Assembly: GCA_943788895.1 (NCBI GenBank)
Contig: CALSRZ010000004.1
Location: 1 to 56,453, forward strand
From: an uncultured Pseudomonadales bacterium
GTDB lineage: Bacteria > Pseudomonadota > Gammaproteobacteria > Pseudomonadales > Porticoccaceae
Direction of reading: 5' to 3'
DNA: 56,453 nt
Of this stretch, positions 36,682 through 47,134 are shown in pieces; position 1 is the stretch's first letter; each line of letters opens with the position of its first letter. The notes beneath the pieces were generated by a model, which worked only from the letters and a program-made list of their open reading frames with translations, was not told the origin of the DNA and searched no databases. A program made the translations under genes and the position numbers.

Positions 36682-38208
36682 CTAGAGCTTTTCCGCTCGA
36701 TCCTCCATCTCCGCAAGATCTCTCAAGCGCTGGCGAATAATCGCCGACTGTTTAAAGTCACCATTGACCAGCTTGGCTGCCAGGCTTAATTGCTCACGTG
36801 CCATATCAAATACGCCAATTAGAATAAAGTACTCGGCACGGGCCTGATGCAGACCGGAAATATTGCCCGCCAAACCGCGAACCTCGGCCAATCGATACCA
36901 GATCATCGGATCCTGGGCGCGCATTCTCGACAGGGCGGTCAACACTGCATCGGCGCTATCGTATTGATGATCCTGCCACAGTGCTTCGGACTTAAGCACC
37001 ATCAGCGGATAGTTGTTGGGGTTTAAACGCAGCAGTTTATCGAGCTTGCCGATTGCCGTCTGATATTTTTTGCGGGCAATATCAATTTCAATATCAGTGT
37101 AATGAAAGGTCAGGTTATTGGGGTCTTTCGCCAGCAGCTGGCTAATAACCTGCTTGGCTCTGGGCAACTTGTTATCTTTTAAATAGGCCAGCGCCAGGCC
37201 ATAGTGGGCGGCATCCGCTTTTAATGTGTTGGCGCTAAGTTCTGCATTAAACCGGGCGATACTGTTTTTGTTGTTGTGTTCCATAGCCACCAGTGCCCGG
37301 GCGCGCATTAGATAGAATTGCGGGTTTTGCGGGTACTGGCGCATCGAGGTACCCATGGAGCGATTGCGGGCATCGCCAATACGCTTCTCGGTAACTGGGT
37401 GAGTCAGTAAAAACTCTGGTGGACGGCTGCCGGTATAGCGACTTGCCTTAAGCAGTGTGGCAAACATATCGGCGACTGCGCCGGGATCGCGGTTGGCGCG
37501 CTCCATGGTTGTCAGTCCAACGCGATCCGCCTCCTGTTCATTGGATCGGCTGTAGCGCAGCTGGCTGTCCATGGCCAGTGCCTGAGAGGTAATCATCGCG
37601 GCACTGGCCGCATCACCGCCGGCAGTGGCGGCCAGAACCACAGTGGCCAGCAGGCCAGCCATGGTCAGTACCGAGGTTTTTTTCTGTGCCTCCGCACCGC
37701 GCGAGAAATGTCTCTGACTAAGATGCGCCAGTTCGTGGGCAAGTACCGAGGCCATTTGATCTTCGTTCTCTGCATAGGCAAAGACACCGGTGTGAAATCC
37801 GACTACACCGCCGGGAACTGCAAAGGCATTCATCGAGGGGTTTTTAACAATCACCAGCTCCAGCCGTGGATCTTCGAGATCGCTGTAGGTGGCGAGGTTG
37901 TAGAGCAACTGCTCGAGATAGATCTGCATCAGCGGGTCGTCGTAGGCTTTGACGCGGCTGCGAAACACCTTTAACCAGATTCGTCCCAGTTCATACTCCT
38001 GCTGCTTGGAAATTATTCCTGAGGCGGCATCGCCGAGCACCGGCAGTTTGATTTCTTTGGCATTGAGGCTGCCGCTTGCTGGCATGATTAAACAGAGCGT
38101 CAAGAGTAGATGTTTTAGCAGCTGTGCAGAAAAAAGTATTTTCAAAATAGGCCTTATCAGGTTACATAAGATTGCCAGCGCCAGGAAGCATCGCCGTGAT
38201 ACCATCAC
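36682..38208 (-). CDS. bepA: M48 metalloprotease with TPR tail (BepA-like)
   Basis: 508 residues as read, E. coli BepA about 487. A signal peptide (hydrophobic LLKHLLLTLCLIMPASG near 33-50) suggests the true start may be a later codon than 38208. The catalytic motif is HELAH in VLAHELAHLSQRHFSR, with the distal ligand in NEQEADRVG. The C-terminal half has TPR-like helices. BepA is a periplasmic chaperone/protease that surveys outer-membrane protein (LptD, BamA) assembly. Convergent with nadA. Confidence 0.9.
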   Translation of the reverse strand: MMVSRRCFLALAILCNLIRPILKILFSAQLLKHLLLTLCLIMPASGSLNAKEIKLPVLGDAASGIISKQQEYELGRIWLKVFRSRVKAYDDPLMQIYLEQLLYNLATYSDLEDPRLELVIVKNPSMNAFAVPGGVVGFHTGVFAYAENEDQMASVLAHELAHLSQRHFSRGAEAQKKTSVLTMAGLLATVVLAATAGGDAASAAMITSQALAMDSQLRYSRSNEQEADRVGLTTMERANRDPGAVADMFATLLKASRYTGSRPPEFLLTHPVTEKRIGDARNRSMGTSMRQYPQNPQFYLMRARALVAMEHNNKNSIARFNAELSANTLKADAAHYGLALAYLKDNKLPRAKQVISQLLAKDPNNLTFHYTDIEIDIARKKYQTAIGKLDKLLRLNPNNYPLMVLKSEALWQDHQYDSADAVLTALSRMRAQDPMIWYRLAEVRGLAGNISGLHQARAEYFILIGVFDMAREQLSLAAKLVNGDFKQSAIIRQRLRDLAEMEDRAEKL

Positions 38209-38359
38209 TTTAGCTGAAAATTATGCACAGTTCGACAGTTGAAATATTGACAAGTTTCAGGTCAGATAGGGCTCTTATACAGTCTGGTCTTACAGCGAAA
38301 AAATTACCGATAAAAAAAGCAGTCAGTGCAAATGCGCTGCTGAAAAAAAGGATAGATGG

Positions 38360-39475
38360 ATGAAGAAGATTTTACATAAGTGGATTGAGCGTTACTTCGG
38401 CACGGAGGAAGCTCTGCTACTGACGATTATCCTGATTGTTTCGCTGATTGTATTCGCCACTCTCGGCGCTGTTCTTGGCCCTGTATTCGCCGCGGTGATT
38501 CTCTCCTTCTTGCTTCAGGGCATAGTCAATGCGCTGCGTCGTTATGGGGTACCCAATGCCGTGGCTATCAGCACCACCTATCTGCTGTTTATGGTGGCCT
38601 TTCTATCGGTGCTTATAGGCTTGATACCTATGATTGGTCGCCAGACCTCACTGCTGGTCGGCGAGCTACCCAATATGATTGGTCGACTTCGCGATCTGGC
38701 CGTGGCACTGCCAGAACGCTATGCCGAATATGTCAGCCCGGAACAGTTCCAGACGATTATGGCGCGCCTTACCGAGGAAGTTGGCCGTCTTGCCGAGCAG
38801 GCACTGTCTTTTTCGATCAGTAGCTTTCCAAGCATTATTGGCCTGATGATCTACGTGGTTCTGGTGCCTCTGCTGGTTCTGTTTATGCTAAAAGATAAAG
38901 ACCAGTTACTGCTGTTTATGGGCAGCCTGTTGCCAGAGGAACGCTCAGTGATGCGCACCATCTGGAATGAGATGGATATGCAATTTACCAACTATGTGCG
39001 CGGTAAGGCCATTGAGATATTAATTGTCGGCACGGTTTCCTATATTGCATTTTTACTCCTCGGGGTTAACTACGCGGCACTTCTAGCGTTACTGGTAGGC
39101 CTTTCGGTGTTGATCCCCTATATTGGTGCCACGGTTGTCACTGTGCCGGTATTGCTGGTCGGCTATATGCAGTGGGGCTTTAGCAATGAGTTCTTCTGGT
39201 TGTTTGGTGTCTATGGGGTTATTCAATTCCTCGACGGCAATGTGTTAATTCCAGTGCTGTTTTCCGAAGTGGTTAACCTGCATCCGGTGTTTATTATTAT
39301 CTCGGTTCTGCTGTTCGGTGGCATTTGGGGCTTCTGGGGTGTGTTCTTTGCTATCCCTCTGGCGACGCTGGTCAAGGCGGTGTTTAACGCCTGGCCGCGC
39401 AAGGCTCAGCGAGAGATGGAGTTTCAGCCGCCGCTGGATCTATCGGCCAGTGAAAGTGCAGAGCAGCAGGATTAA
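38360..39475 (+). CDS. AI-2E family transporter / PerM-like permease
   Basis: 371 residues with about eight membrane segments, the typical long loop after the third helix (MIGRLRDLAVALPERYAEYV), and the conserved part GKAIEILIVGTVSYIAFLLLGVNYAALLALLVGLSVLIPYIGA followed by QFLDGNVLIPVLFSEVVNLHP. Function within the family is varied; no substrate is assigned. Confidence 0.9.
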   Translation: MKKILHKWIERYFGTEEALLLTIILIVSLIVFATLGAVLGPVFAAVILSFLLQGIVNALRRYGVPNAVAISTTYLLFMVAFLSVLIGLIPMIGRQTSLLVGELPNMIGRLRDLAVALPERYAEYVSPEQFQTIMARLTEEVGRLAEQALSFSISSFPSIIGLMIYVVLVPLLVLFMLKDKDQLLLFMGSLLPEERSVMRTIWNEMDMQFTNYVRGKAIEILIVGTVSYIAFLLLGVNYAALLALLVGLSVLIPYIGATVVTVPVLLVGYMQWGFSNEFFWLFGVYGVIQFLDGNVLIPVLFSEVVNLHPVFIIISVLLFGGIWGFWGVFFAIPLATLVKAVFNAWPRKAQREMEFQPPLDLSASESAEQQD

Positions 39476-39547
39476 TTTCAAGGTTAGATTTTTAACCTAA
39501 AAACTAAATAAATTTTTAATCGGATTCCAAAAACAAAGGAAGTTTAT

Positions 39548-42379
39548 ATGCGTCGCCTGATTAGTGTCTGTGGGTTTTTGTCTGTTGTAATTTTAACTGT
39601 CGCTCTGCAGGGTTGTTCTGATCCCTCTGGTAAGCGCCAGTCCTCAGAAATTGTTACCAGTCCCAATGATCAGCGCGAATATCGCCATATCCGACTCGAT
39701 AATCAGCTTGATGTCTTATTGATTTCCGATCCTTCCACCGATAAAGCCGCGGCCTCTCTGGATGTCTATATTGGCAGCTATCAGAATCCCGCTGATCGGG
39801 CAGGGCTGGTACATTTTCTTGAGCATATGCTGTTTCTGGGTACCGAGAAATACCCTGACCCCGGTGAGTATCAGCGGTTTATCAGTGAACATGGCGGCAG
39901 TCACAATGCCGGCACCGGTCTGGAAAATACCAATTATTTTTTCGATATAGATGCGGCCTATCTTGAGTCTGCCCTCGATCGATTCGCACCGTTTTTCTCG
40001 TCCCCCAATTTTGATGCCAAGTACGTTGATCGCGAGCGCAATGCGGTGGAGTCGGAGTACCGTCTAAAGATTAAGGATGATGGTCGACGCATGATGGATG
40101 TATTGCAGGAGCAGATTAACCCGCAGCATCCGCTGTCGAAATTTACCGTGGGTAATCTCGATACTCTTGCCGACTGGGAAGATCGTCCGGTGCGCGACGA
40201 GTTGCTGGCGATCTATAAGAAGTATTACTCCGCCAATATTATGAAGCTGGTGGTGCTCGGCAGTGAAAGTCTCGATGAGCTGCAGGCGATGGTCGAGCCA
40301 CGCTTTAAGGTGGTTGAAAATGCCAATGTGGTTGTGGGTGCTCACAGTGCGCCACTGTTTCAACCCGAGCGCCTGCCAATGCAGATATCCGCACAGCCGC
40401 TGCAAAATTCCCGCGAGTTGAGCCTCTCGTTTCCGCTACCAAAAATGTTGCCTCACTGGCAGAAAAAGCCAGCCAATTATCTGGCCGCACTGATTGGTCA
40501 TGAAGGCGATGGCAGTCTGCTGGATGTACTTAAAAAGCGCGGCTGGGCAGAGGCGCTTGGCGCTGGTGTGCCCCTTGAAGATCGCGGTTCTGCGCTGTTC
40601 TCTGTGGATATTTCCTTGACCCCGCAGGGACTTGAACATCAGCAGCATATTGTCGAGATGTTCTTTGCCTGGGTTGCGCTAATTCGCGAGCAGGGTATAG
40701 AGTCCTGGCGCTACGCTGAGCGCGCACAGCTCAACGATATCGCCTTTAGGTTTCAGGAAAAACAAAATCCGATTAGCTATGTCTCATCACTGTCATCAAT
40801 GATGCAGCGCTATCCGTTAGTGGATCTATTGCAGGCACATTATCTGATGAATGATTTTGATGCGCCGCTGGTGGCTGAGGTGGCTGGCTTGCTGACGGCG
40901 GACAATTTGATGCTGCAGCTGACAGCACCGGAAGTGCAGACAGATCAGATTAGCCAGATGTATCAGACGCCCTATAGCGTCGCTGGAATACCCAATTCAG
41001 AATTGCAAAAATGGCGTGCACCGCGAACCTTCGCTGAGCTGAGTTTGCCGCCGAATAATCCCTATATACCCAGTGATCTTGAACTCTTGGCTGAGACTGG
41101 CGATACACCTCAGCTGCTGATTGAGTCAGAGGGCCTAACCGCCTGGCACTTACCTGATACTCGTTTTGGTGTGCCCAAGGCGCATATTATTGCCGCGCTG
41201 GAAACCACTGGTGTGGACTCACCGCAGATGGCTGCCGCTATTCAGCTCTACCTTGCCTATATCGAAGATCAGCTCGGCGCCAGTGCCTATCCGGCGACAG
41301 AGGCGGGCCTGGAATTTTCCCTGCAACCATCAAACAAGGGTTTTACCCTTGTAATAGGTGGTTATTCGGATCGCCAGTCAGCGCTGTTGGCGGATGTTCT
41401 TGAGGCTTTAAAAAATCCCCAGTGGCAGCAGGCGCGCTTTGATCGTATTCAGCAGACAATGTTTCGTGACCTGAGTAATTTCCGTCGCGAGTATCCCTTT
41501 CGTCAGGTAGTGGCAAGCCTCTATTCAATGCTTAAAGGGCAGTGGACACCGCTGCAAAAAGCCGCTGCCGTCGATCAGCTGACGATGCCAGAACTCGAAC
41601 AGTTGGTTGCAAAGCTCAACGCTAATCTGCAGCTAAAAGTACTGATCAGTGGTAATCACAGCCTGGAGTCTGCCGAGGAGATAGTTACCAGTCTGTCGAG
41701 CTGGACAAAGCTTAAATCCGTTCAGTCGCTGCAGTCGGTGGCCAAGCTAAAGCCCGCCAGCAAACAGATCTATAGCGCACAGATTCCAGTCGATCACAGC
41801 GATGCGGCTTTTATGCTTTATATGCAGGGTCGTAATGACAGTCTTGCCGAGCGCGCTCATATGCTATTGATCAGCGAGATGCTCTCAGCGCCGTTTTATA
41901 CCAGCCTGCGCACCGAGAAACAGCTGGGTTATGTGGTTGCCGCCTTTGCTAACAACCATCTTCGGGTTCCCGGTCTTGCCTTGCTGGTGCAGTCATCCTC
42001 GGTTGATGAGCAGGCACTGCGTTCAGAGTTTGAGCAATTCCTCGAGGGCTACACTGATCAGGTTGCACTGCTTACTCAGGAGGATCTCGATCGCTACAAG
42101 AATTCGGTGCTGAGTAATTTGCAGGAGACGCCGAAAAATTTAGCTGAATTGAATGGCCGGTTTATGGAATCCGTGAGTCTCGGCTATAACAATTTTGACT
42201 TTCGACAGCAGTTGGTTGAGGAGGTTTCCAAGGTTAGTCTGAGCAGTTTGAGTCAAGCCTATAAAACTGTGGTTATCTCTGATGCCCGTTCATTATCGGT
42301 TGAAACTGCAGACCCCGATCAAGAAAATACTGCAATTGATTTGCGTGAGCAGGGCTGGGTTTATCAATACGAGTTTTAA
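39548..42379 (+). CDS. M16 (insulinase/pitrilysin) family lipoprotein metalloprotease
   Basis: 943 residues, the size of protease III (pitrilysin). The N-terminus has a lipobox (VALQGC, Cys23), so it is probably a lipoprotein rather than a soluble periplasmic enzyme. The inverted zinc motif is His89-Phe-Leu-Glu92-His93, with the third ligand Glu170 in RNAVESEY, 78 residues later as in pitrilysin. The C-terminal inactive M16 half contains SLRTEKQLGYVVAA. AAGGAAG precedes the ATG. Confidence 0.93.
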   Translation: MRRLISVCGFLSVVILTVALQGCSDPSGKRQSSEIVTSPNDQREYRHIRLDNQLDVLLISDPSTDKAAASLDVYIGSYQNPADRAGLVHFLEHMLFLGTEKYPDPGEYQRFISEHGGSHNAGTGLENTNYFFDIDAAYLESALDRFAPFFSSPNFDAKYVDRERNAVESEYRLKIKDDGRRMMDVLQEQINPQHPLSKFTVGNLDTLADWEDRPVRDELLAIYKKYYSANIMKLVVLGSESLDELQAMVEPRFKVVENANVVVGAHSAPLFQPERLPMQISAQPLQNSRELSLSFPLPKMLPHWQKKPANYLAALIGHEGDGSLLDVLKKRGWAEALGAGVPLEDRGSALFSVDISLTPQGLEHQQHIVEMFFAWVALIREQGIESWRYAERAQLNDIAFRFQEKQNPISYVSSLSSMMQRYPLVDLLQAHYLMNDFDAPLVAEVAGLLTADNLMLQLTAPEVQTDQISQMYQTPYSVAGIPNSELQKWRAPRTFAELSLPPNNPYIPSDLELLAETGDTPQLLIESEGLTAWHLPDTRFGVPKAHIIAALETTGVDSPQMAAAIQLYLAYIEDQLGASAYPATEAGLEFSLQPSNKGFTLVIGGYSDRQSALLADVLEALKNPQWQQARFDRIQQTMFRDLSNFRREYPFRQVVASLYSMLKGQWTPLQKAAAVDQLTMPELEQLVAKLNANLQLKVLISGNHSLESAEEIVTSLSSWTKLKSVQSLQSVAKLKPASKQIYSAQIPVDHSDAAFMLYMQGRNDSLAERAHMLLISEMLSAPFYTSLRTEKQLGYVVAAFANNHLRVPGLALLVQSSSVDEQALRSEFEQFLEGYTDQVALLTQEDLDRYKNSVLSNLQETPKNLAELNGRFMESVSLGYNNFDFRQQLVEEVSKVSLSSLSQAYKTVVISDARSLSVETADPDQENTAIDLREQGWVYQYEF

Positions 42380-42519
42380 ATATTGCTGAATAATCTTCTT
42401 TGTAATTCTACTAACTTGGGGTTGTTTTAGAAATATCGTTAACAAACAATAAGTTATAAAAGTTATTTTTTAGGGGGCAGGGTTAAATAGGGTTTTAAAT
42501 CCGGGTATCCCGTTGATTT

Positions 42520-42590
42520 TGTAGCTGGGCTACATTAAAATATCGCCTGATTTTTCAAGACATGTTATACATTAACACTTGTATACAAGT
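42520..42590 (+). promoter_or_regulatory. Palindromic operator candidates upstream of aceE
   Basis: ACTTGTATACAAGT (42577-42590) is a perfect 14-base palindrome with a GT-N2-AC core as bound by many GntR-family regulators; TGTAGC-TGG-GCTACA (42520-42534) is a second inverted repeat. Pyruvate dehydrogenase operons are often controlled by a GntR-type repressor (PdhR), but no such gene is in this window. Confidence 0.5.
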
Positions 42591-42631
42591 CGCTACGAAA
42601 AAATGACTAATTGATAACTGGCTGGTGACGA

Positions 42632-45280
42632 ATGACTCAGGATTTAGATCCGTTTGAAACTCAAGAATGGCTTGAAGCCTTCGATTCTGTTTGCAAAACC
42701 CATGGCGATGATAGAGCGACCTTCCTCCTCAATCAGCTGCAAGCTCATGCTAGCAAACAAGGCTTAAAACTGCCTTCCTCTGTTACCACTCCCTACCATA
42801 ATACAATCCCGGCCAACCGCGAAAAGCGTATGCCCGGCGATCTGTTTATGGAACGTCGTATTCGTTCGATTATTCGCTGGAATGCTCTGGCGATGGTTAT
42901 GCGTGCTAATAAGAAGAGTGAAGGTATCGGCGGTCATATTGCCAGCTTCGCTTCTGCAGCGACGCTTTACGATGTTGGTTTTAACTATTTCTTCCGTGGC
43001 CCCGAGGGCGATCATCTCGGTGATTTGATCTTCTTCCAGGGACACAGTGCGCCAGGTATGTATGCGCGATCCTTCCTTGAAGGACGCCTCAACGAAGAGC
43101 AGCTGGATAACTTCCGTCGTGAAGTTGATGGCGGCGGTCTCTCTTCTTACCCGCACCCCTGGTTGATGCCGGATTACTGGCAGTTCCCAACCGTATCTAT
43201 GGGTCTTGGCCCAATTCAGGCGATCTATCAGGCGCACGTTATGCGTTATCTGTCAGCCCGTGGCCTGGTGCCTCGCGGTGATCGCAAGGTCTGGGCATTC
43301 CTCGGCGATGGTGAGTGTGATGAGCCGGAAAGCCTCGGCGCAATCTCGCTGGCCGGTCGCGAGCAGCTGGAAAACCTGACCTTCGTGGTTAACTGTAACC
43401 TGCAGCGTCTCGATGGCCCTGTGCGTGGTAACGGTAAAATCATGCAGGAACTGGAAGGTGTCTTCCGCGGTGCTGGTTGGAATGTGATCAAGGTCGTTTG
43501 GGGCCGTCACTGGGATCGCCTGTTGGAGAAAGATACTTCAGGTCTGCTGATTAAGCGTATGAATGAAGTCTGTGACGGTGAGTTGCAGAACTACAAGTTT
43601 AACGGCGGCGCCTACACCCGCGAGCACTTCTTTGGTAAGTACCCAGAGCTGCTCGAGTTGGTTAAAGATATGACCGACGAACAGATTATGTATTTGAACC
43701 GCGGTGGTCACGACCCCTATAAGGTCTATGCAGCCTATGCTGAAGCCGCGGCTCACAAAGGTCAGCCAACAGTTATTCTGGCTCAGACAGTTAAAGGTTA
43801 CGGACTGGGTGGTGCAGGCGAAGCGGCCAATGACACTCACTCGGTGAAGAAGCTTGATATTGACAGTCTGAAAGGCTTCCGTGATCGCTTTGGTATTCCA
43901 GTGTCTGATGACAATCTGGAATCAGTGCCTTACTACCGTCCTGCTGAAGACAGCCCTGAACTTGAGTATATGCGCCGTCGTCGCAAGTCCCTTGGCGGTT
44001 CTCTGCCTGCGCGTCAGGCTGACTTTACGGCCATGAAAGCGCCTGGTCTGGATACCTTTAAGAAGCAGCTTGAGAGCAGTGGCACGAGAGAAATCTCTAC
44101 CACTATGGCGTTTGTCCGTGTTCTTTCTACGCTGGTTAAAGATAAGACGATTGGCAACTCAGTCGTGCCGATTGTTCCCGATGAAGCCCGTACCTTTGGT
44201 ATGGAAGGCATGTTCCGTCAGCTGGGTATCTATACCTCTGAAGGTCAGAAATATGTGCCTCACGATCACCAGCAGGTGATGTATTACAAGGAAGACAAGA
44301 AGGGCGTTATTCTCGAAGAGGGTATTAACGAAGCCGGTGCTATGTCTGCCTGGTTAGCTCTGGCAACTGCCTACAGCACCAGTGACTGCCCGATGATTCC
44401 TTTCTATATCTTCTACTCAATGTTTGGTTTTCAGCGTATTGGCGATCTCGCCTGGGCCGCTGGTGACAGCCAGGCACGAGGATTCCTGATCGGTGCAACT
44501 GCAGGTAGAACCACACTTAACGGTGAAGGTCTGCAGCACCAGGATGGTCACAGTCTTATTCTGGCCAACACCGTGCCAAACTGTAAGAGCTATGACGCTG
44601 CCTACAGCTATGAGCTGGCAGTTGTTGTTCAGGACGGTGTTAAGCGTATGTTCGAAGATAAAGAGAACTGCTTCTACTACCTGACTACCATGAACGAGAA
44701 CTATGTTCAGCCAGCCATGCCTGAGGGTGCCGAAGAGGGCATTATCAAAGGTATGTACAGGTTCGAGCAGGGCGCTAAAGGCGATCTGAAAGTTCAGCTG
44801 ATGGGTGCTGGTACGATTCTTAATGAAGTTCGTGAAGCGGCTAAGATCCTTAAGAAAGAGTTCTCGGTTGAAGCGGATATCTGGAGTCTGACCAGTGTTA
44901 ACGAATTGACCCGTGAAGGTCAGTCGGTCGATCGCTGGAACCTGTTGCACCCGGATAAGAAAGCCAAGAAGTCTTATGTCGCCGAGCAGTTGGAAGGCAG
45001 TTCCGAGCCAGTGGTTATCGCCACCGACTATATGAAGAACTACTCTGAGCAGTTGCGTGCCTATATCGACAACCCACTGTATGTACTGGGTACTGATGGC
45101 TACGGCCGCAGTGATAGCCGTGCGGCGCTGCGTCACTTCTTCGAAGTGGACAGACACTTTATTACTGTTACAGCGCTGAAAGCGCTGGCTGATGAGGGTA
45201 AGATCAAGGCATCGGTAGTGGCCAAGGCGATTAAGAAATTTGGTATTGATCCTGAAAAGGCCAATCCATTAGACGTTTAA
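42632..45280 (+). CDS. aceE: Pyruvate dehydrogenase E1 component AceE
   Basis: 882 residues (E. coli 887), homodimeric type. Decarboxylates pyruvate with thiamine diphosphate and passes the acetyl group to lipoyl-E2. The ThDP motif is GDGECDEPESLGAISLAGREQLENLTFVVNCNLQ; GHISSFASA-like GGHIASFASAATLYDVGFNYFFRG and the C-terminal YVLGTDGYGRSDSRAALRHFFEVD are diagnostic. aceF follows after 89 bases. Codon use is strongly biased, as expected for high expression. Confidence 0.97.
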   Translation: MTQDLDPFETQEWLEAFDSVCKTHGDDRATFLLNQLQAHASKQGLKLPSSVTTPYHNTIPANREKRMPGDLFMERRIRSIIRWNALAMVMRANKKSEGIGGHIASFASAATLYDVGFNYFFRGPEGDHLGDLIFFQGHSAPGMYARSFLEGRLNEEQLDNFRREVDGGGLSSYPHPWLMPDYWQFPTVSMGLGPIQAIYQAHVMRYLSARGLVPRGDRKVWAFLGDGECDEPESLGAISLAGREQLENLTFVVNCNLQRLDGPVRGNGKIMQELEGVFRGAGWNVIKVVWGRHWDRLLEKDTSGLLIKRMNEVCDGELQNYKFNGGAYTREHFFGKYPELLELVKDMTDEQIMYLNRGGHDPYKVYAAYAEAAAHKGQPTVILAQTVKGYGLGGAGEAANDTHSVKKLDIDSLKGFRDRFGIPVSDDNLESVPYYRPAEDSPELEYMRRRRKSLGGSLPARQADFTAMKAPGLDTFKKQLESSGTREISTTMAFVRVLSTLVKDKTIGNSVVPIVPDEARTFGMEGMFRQLGIYTSEGQKYVPHDHQQVMYYKEDKKGVILEEGINEAGAMSAWLALATAYSTSDCPMIPFYIFYSMFGFQRIGDLAWAAGDSQARGFLIGATAGRTTLNGEGLQHQDGHSLILANTVPNCKSYDAAYSYELAVVVQDGVKRMFEDKENCFYYLTTMNENYVQPAMPEGAEEGIIKGMYRFEQGAKGDLKVQLMGAGTILNEVREAAKILKKEFSVEADIWSLTSVNELTREGQSVDRWNLLHPDKKAKKSYVAEQLEGSSEPVVIATDYMKNYSEQLRAYIDNPLYVLGTDGYGRSDSRAALRHFFEVDRHFITVTALKALADEGKIKASVVAKAIKKFGIDPEKANPLDV

Positions 45281-45369
45281 TTGCGTTTATAGAGTACAGA
45301 TAGGCTGAGCCTGTGGCTTTTTTTGCTGCAAGCCAGTCTGCCGATAAAAATGCTAATAAAGGATTTAAT

Positions 45370-47027
45370 GTGACAATTCAAACAGTAGTAGTTCCAGATC
45401 TTGGCGGTGCCGAGACAGTTGAAGTTATCGAGCTGGGCCTGGCCCCTGGTGATAGTGTTGAAGTTGAAGATTCCCTGCTGGTTTTGGAATCTGATAAAGC
45501 CACTATGGATATACCGAGTCCGGCAACTGGCGTATTTACTAAATACCTGGTTGAAGAGGGTGCCACAGTCAGTGTTGGCGATCCTATTGCCGAGATCGAA
45601 GTTGCTGATGAGGCTGCAGAAGAGATTAAAGAAGAGTCGCCTCAGCCTGCTAGCTGGCTGAAGAAGCGCCTGCAGCTGAACCTGCAACTGAAGAAGCTGC
45701 TCCTGCTGTTCGCTGCCAGCTGCACCAGCCGCTGCTTCCGAGCTGATGATTCAGGTGCCGGATATTGGCAGTGATGACAAGGTTGATGTAATTGAGATCT
45801 GTGTTGCTGTCGGTGACGAGGTCAGCGAAGGCGATACTCTGGTGATTCTCGAATCCGATAAAGCCACCATGGATATCCCATCTACTCATTCCGGTAAAGT
45901 TCTAAAGATTGTTGTTGCCGAGGGCGATAAGCTTGGCACTGGTGATGATGTTGCTCTATTTGAAGTGACTTCTGGTCAAGAGTCTGCTCCGGAAGCTACT
46001 CCTGAAGTCGCTGCACAACCAGCACCTCAGGCCCGCTGCACCTGCACCTGTTGCCGAAGCTGCTCCTGCTCCTGCTGCTGCAGTCGCTGAAGAGACTGCC
46101 ACCACTGCTGGTGCTGATGTCTACGCCGGTCCTGCCGTGCGTCTACTGTCCCGCGAGCTGGGTGTAGATCTGACACAGGTTTCAGGTACAGGCCCCAAGG
46201 GTCGTATCCAGAAAGATGATGTTAGCAACTTCGTTAAGAAGGTTATGCAAAATAAAGATAGCGCTGCTGCAGCTCCAGCTACTGGTGGCGCTGGTATCCC
46301 GCCAATTCCTGCGGTTGATTTCAGCCAGTTTGGTGAGATCGAAGAGGTCAAATTAAGCAAGATCCAGAAGCTCACTGCAGCCAATATGCAGCGCAACTGG
46401 TTAAATATTCCCCATGTTACTCAGTTTGACGATGCCGATATCACTGAGCAGGAAGCTTTCCGTAAAGGCCTTAAGGCTGAAGGTGAGAAGCGCGGTGTGC
46501 GTATAACTCCTGTCGCGTTCCTGATCAAGGCTCTGGCCGCAACACTGCAGGCCAATCCTATCTTTGCTCGCTCTATGGGCGCTGATGGTCAGCACGTTGT
46601 TCAGAAGCACTACATCAATATTGGTATGGCTGTGGATACACCTCGTGGTCTGGTTGTGCCTGTGATTAAAGATGTTGATCAAAAGGGTATCTGGGAGATC
46701 TCTGCCGATATTATGGATCTGGCTGCCAAAGCTCGCGATGGCAAGTTAACGCCAGCTGAGATGTCCGGTGGTTGTTTCACATTGTCCAGTCTGGGTGCTA
46801 TTGGTGGCAACGGCTTTACGCCAATCGTAAATGCTCCTGAAGTGGGTATTCTCGGTGTTTCCAAATCGCAGATTAAACCGGTTTGGAATGGCACTGAGTT
46901 TGCGCCACGTCTAATGTTGCCTATGGCACTGTCCTACGATCACCGTGTGATCAACGGTGGTGATGCCGGTCGCTTTATGACTCATCTGGTTAAGCTGCTT
47001 AGCGATATTCGTCATTTAGCACTCTAA
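45370..47027 (+). CDS. aceF: Pyruvate dehydrogenase E2 (dihydrolipoamide acetyltransferase) AceF, three frameshifts in linkers
   Basis: About 550 residues when repaired. The GTG at 45370 (AAAGGA upstream) gives (M)[14 protein letters not shown]. Two lipoyl domains carry the lipoylated Lys in [10 protein letters not shown] (about 45487 and 45859). Next come the E1/E3-binding domain ([28 protein letters not shown]) and the catalytic domain with [10 protein letters not shown] (Asn where E. coli has Asp, as I recall from Azotobacter/Pseudomonas enzymes). The frame breaks about 45645-45665, 45700-45720 and 46028-46034, all inside GC-rich Ala/Pro/Glu linkers; shifting by one base restores [16 protein letters not shown] and [16 protein letters not shown]. 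The parts otherwise read as frames 45313-45774, 45746-46090 and 46137-47027. Confidence 0.93.
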
Positions 47028-47048
47028 GTTAGCTATTATCTATATCAG

Positions 47049-47082
47049 AAGGGGTCTTTGAGAAATCAAAGATCCTTTTTTT
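47049..47082 (+). terminator. Rho-independent terminator of aceE-aceF
   Basis: GGGTCTTTGA (47052-47061) pairs with TCAAAGATCC (47066-47075, one G-T pair), loop GAAA, followed by seven T residues; 25 bases after aceF. Confidence 0.9.
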
Positions 47083-47134
47083 ATGGGTGGGTTATTTATG
47101 GATGGTTTTTTTATTTAAAGGTTATGGAGGCGTT

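Noticed and set aside
36646..36690. AAAGCTCT / AGAGCTTT inverted repeat between nadA and the BepA-like gene as a terminator
   Set aside because: The loop would be about 27 bases and the stem only 8 bp, too weak to call.
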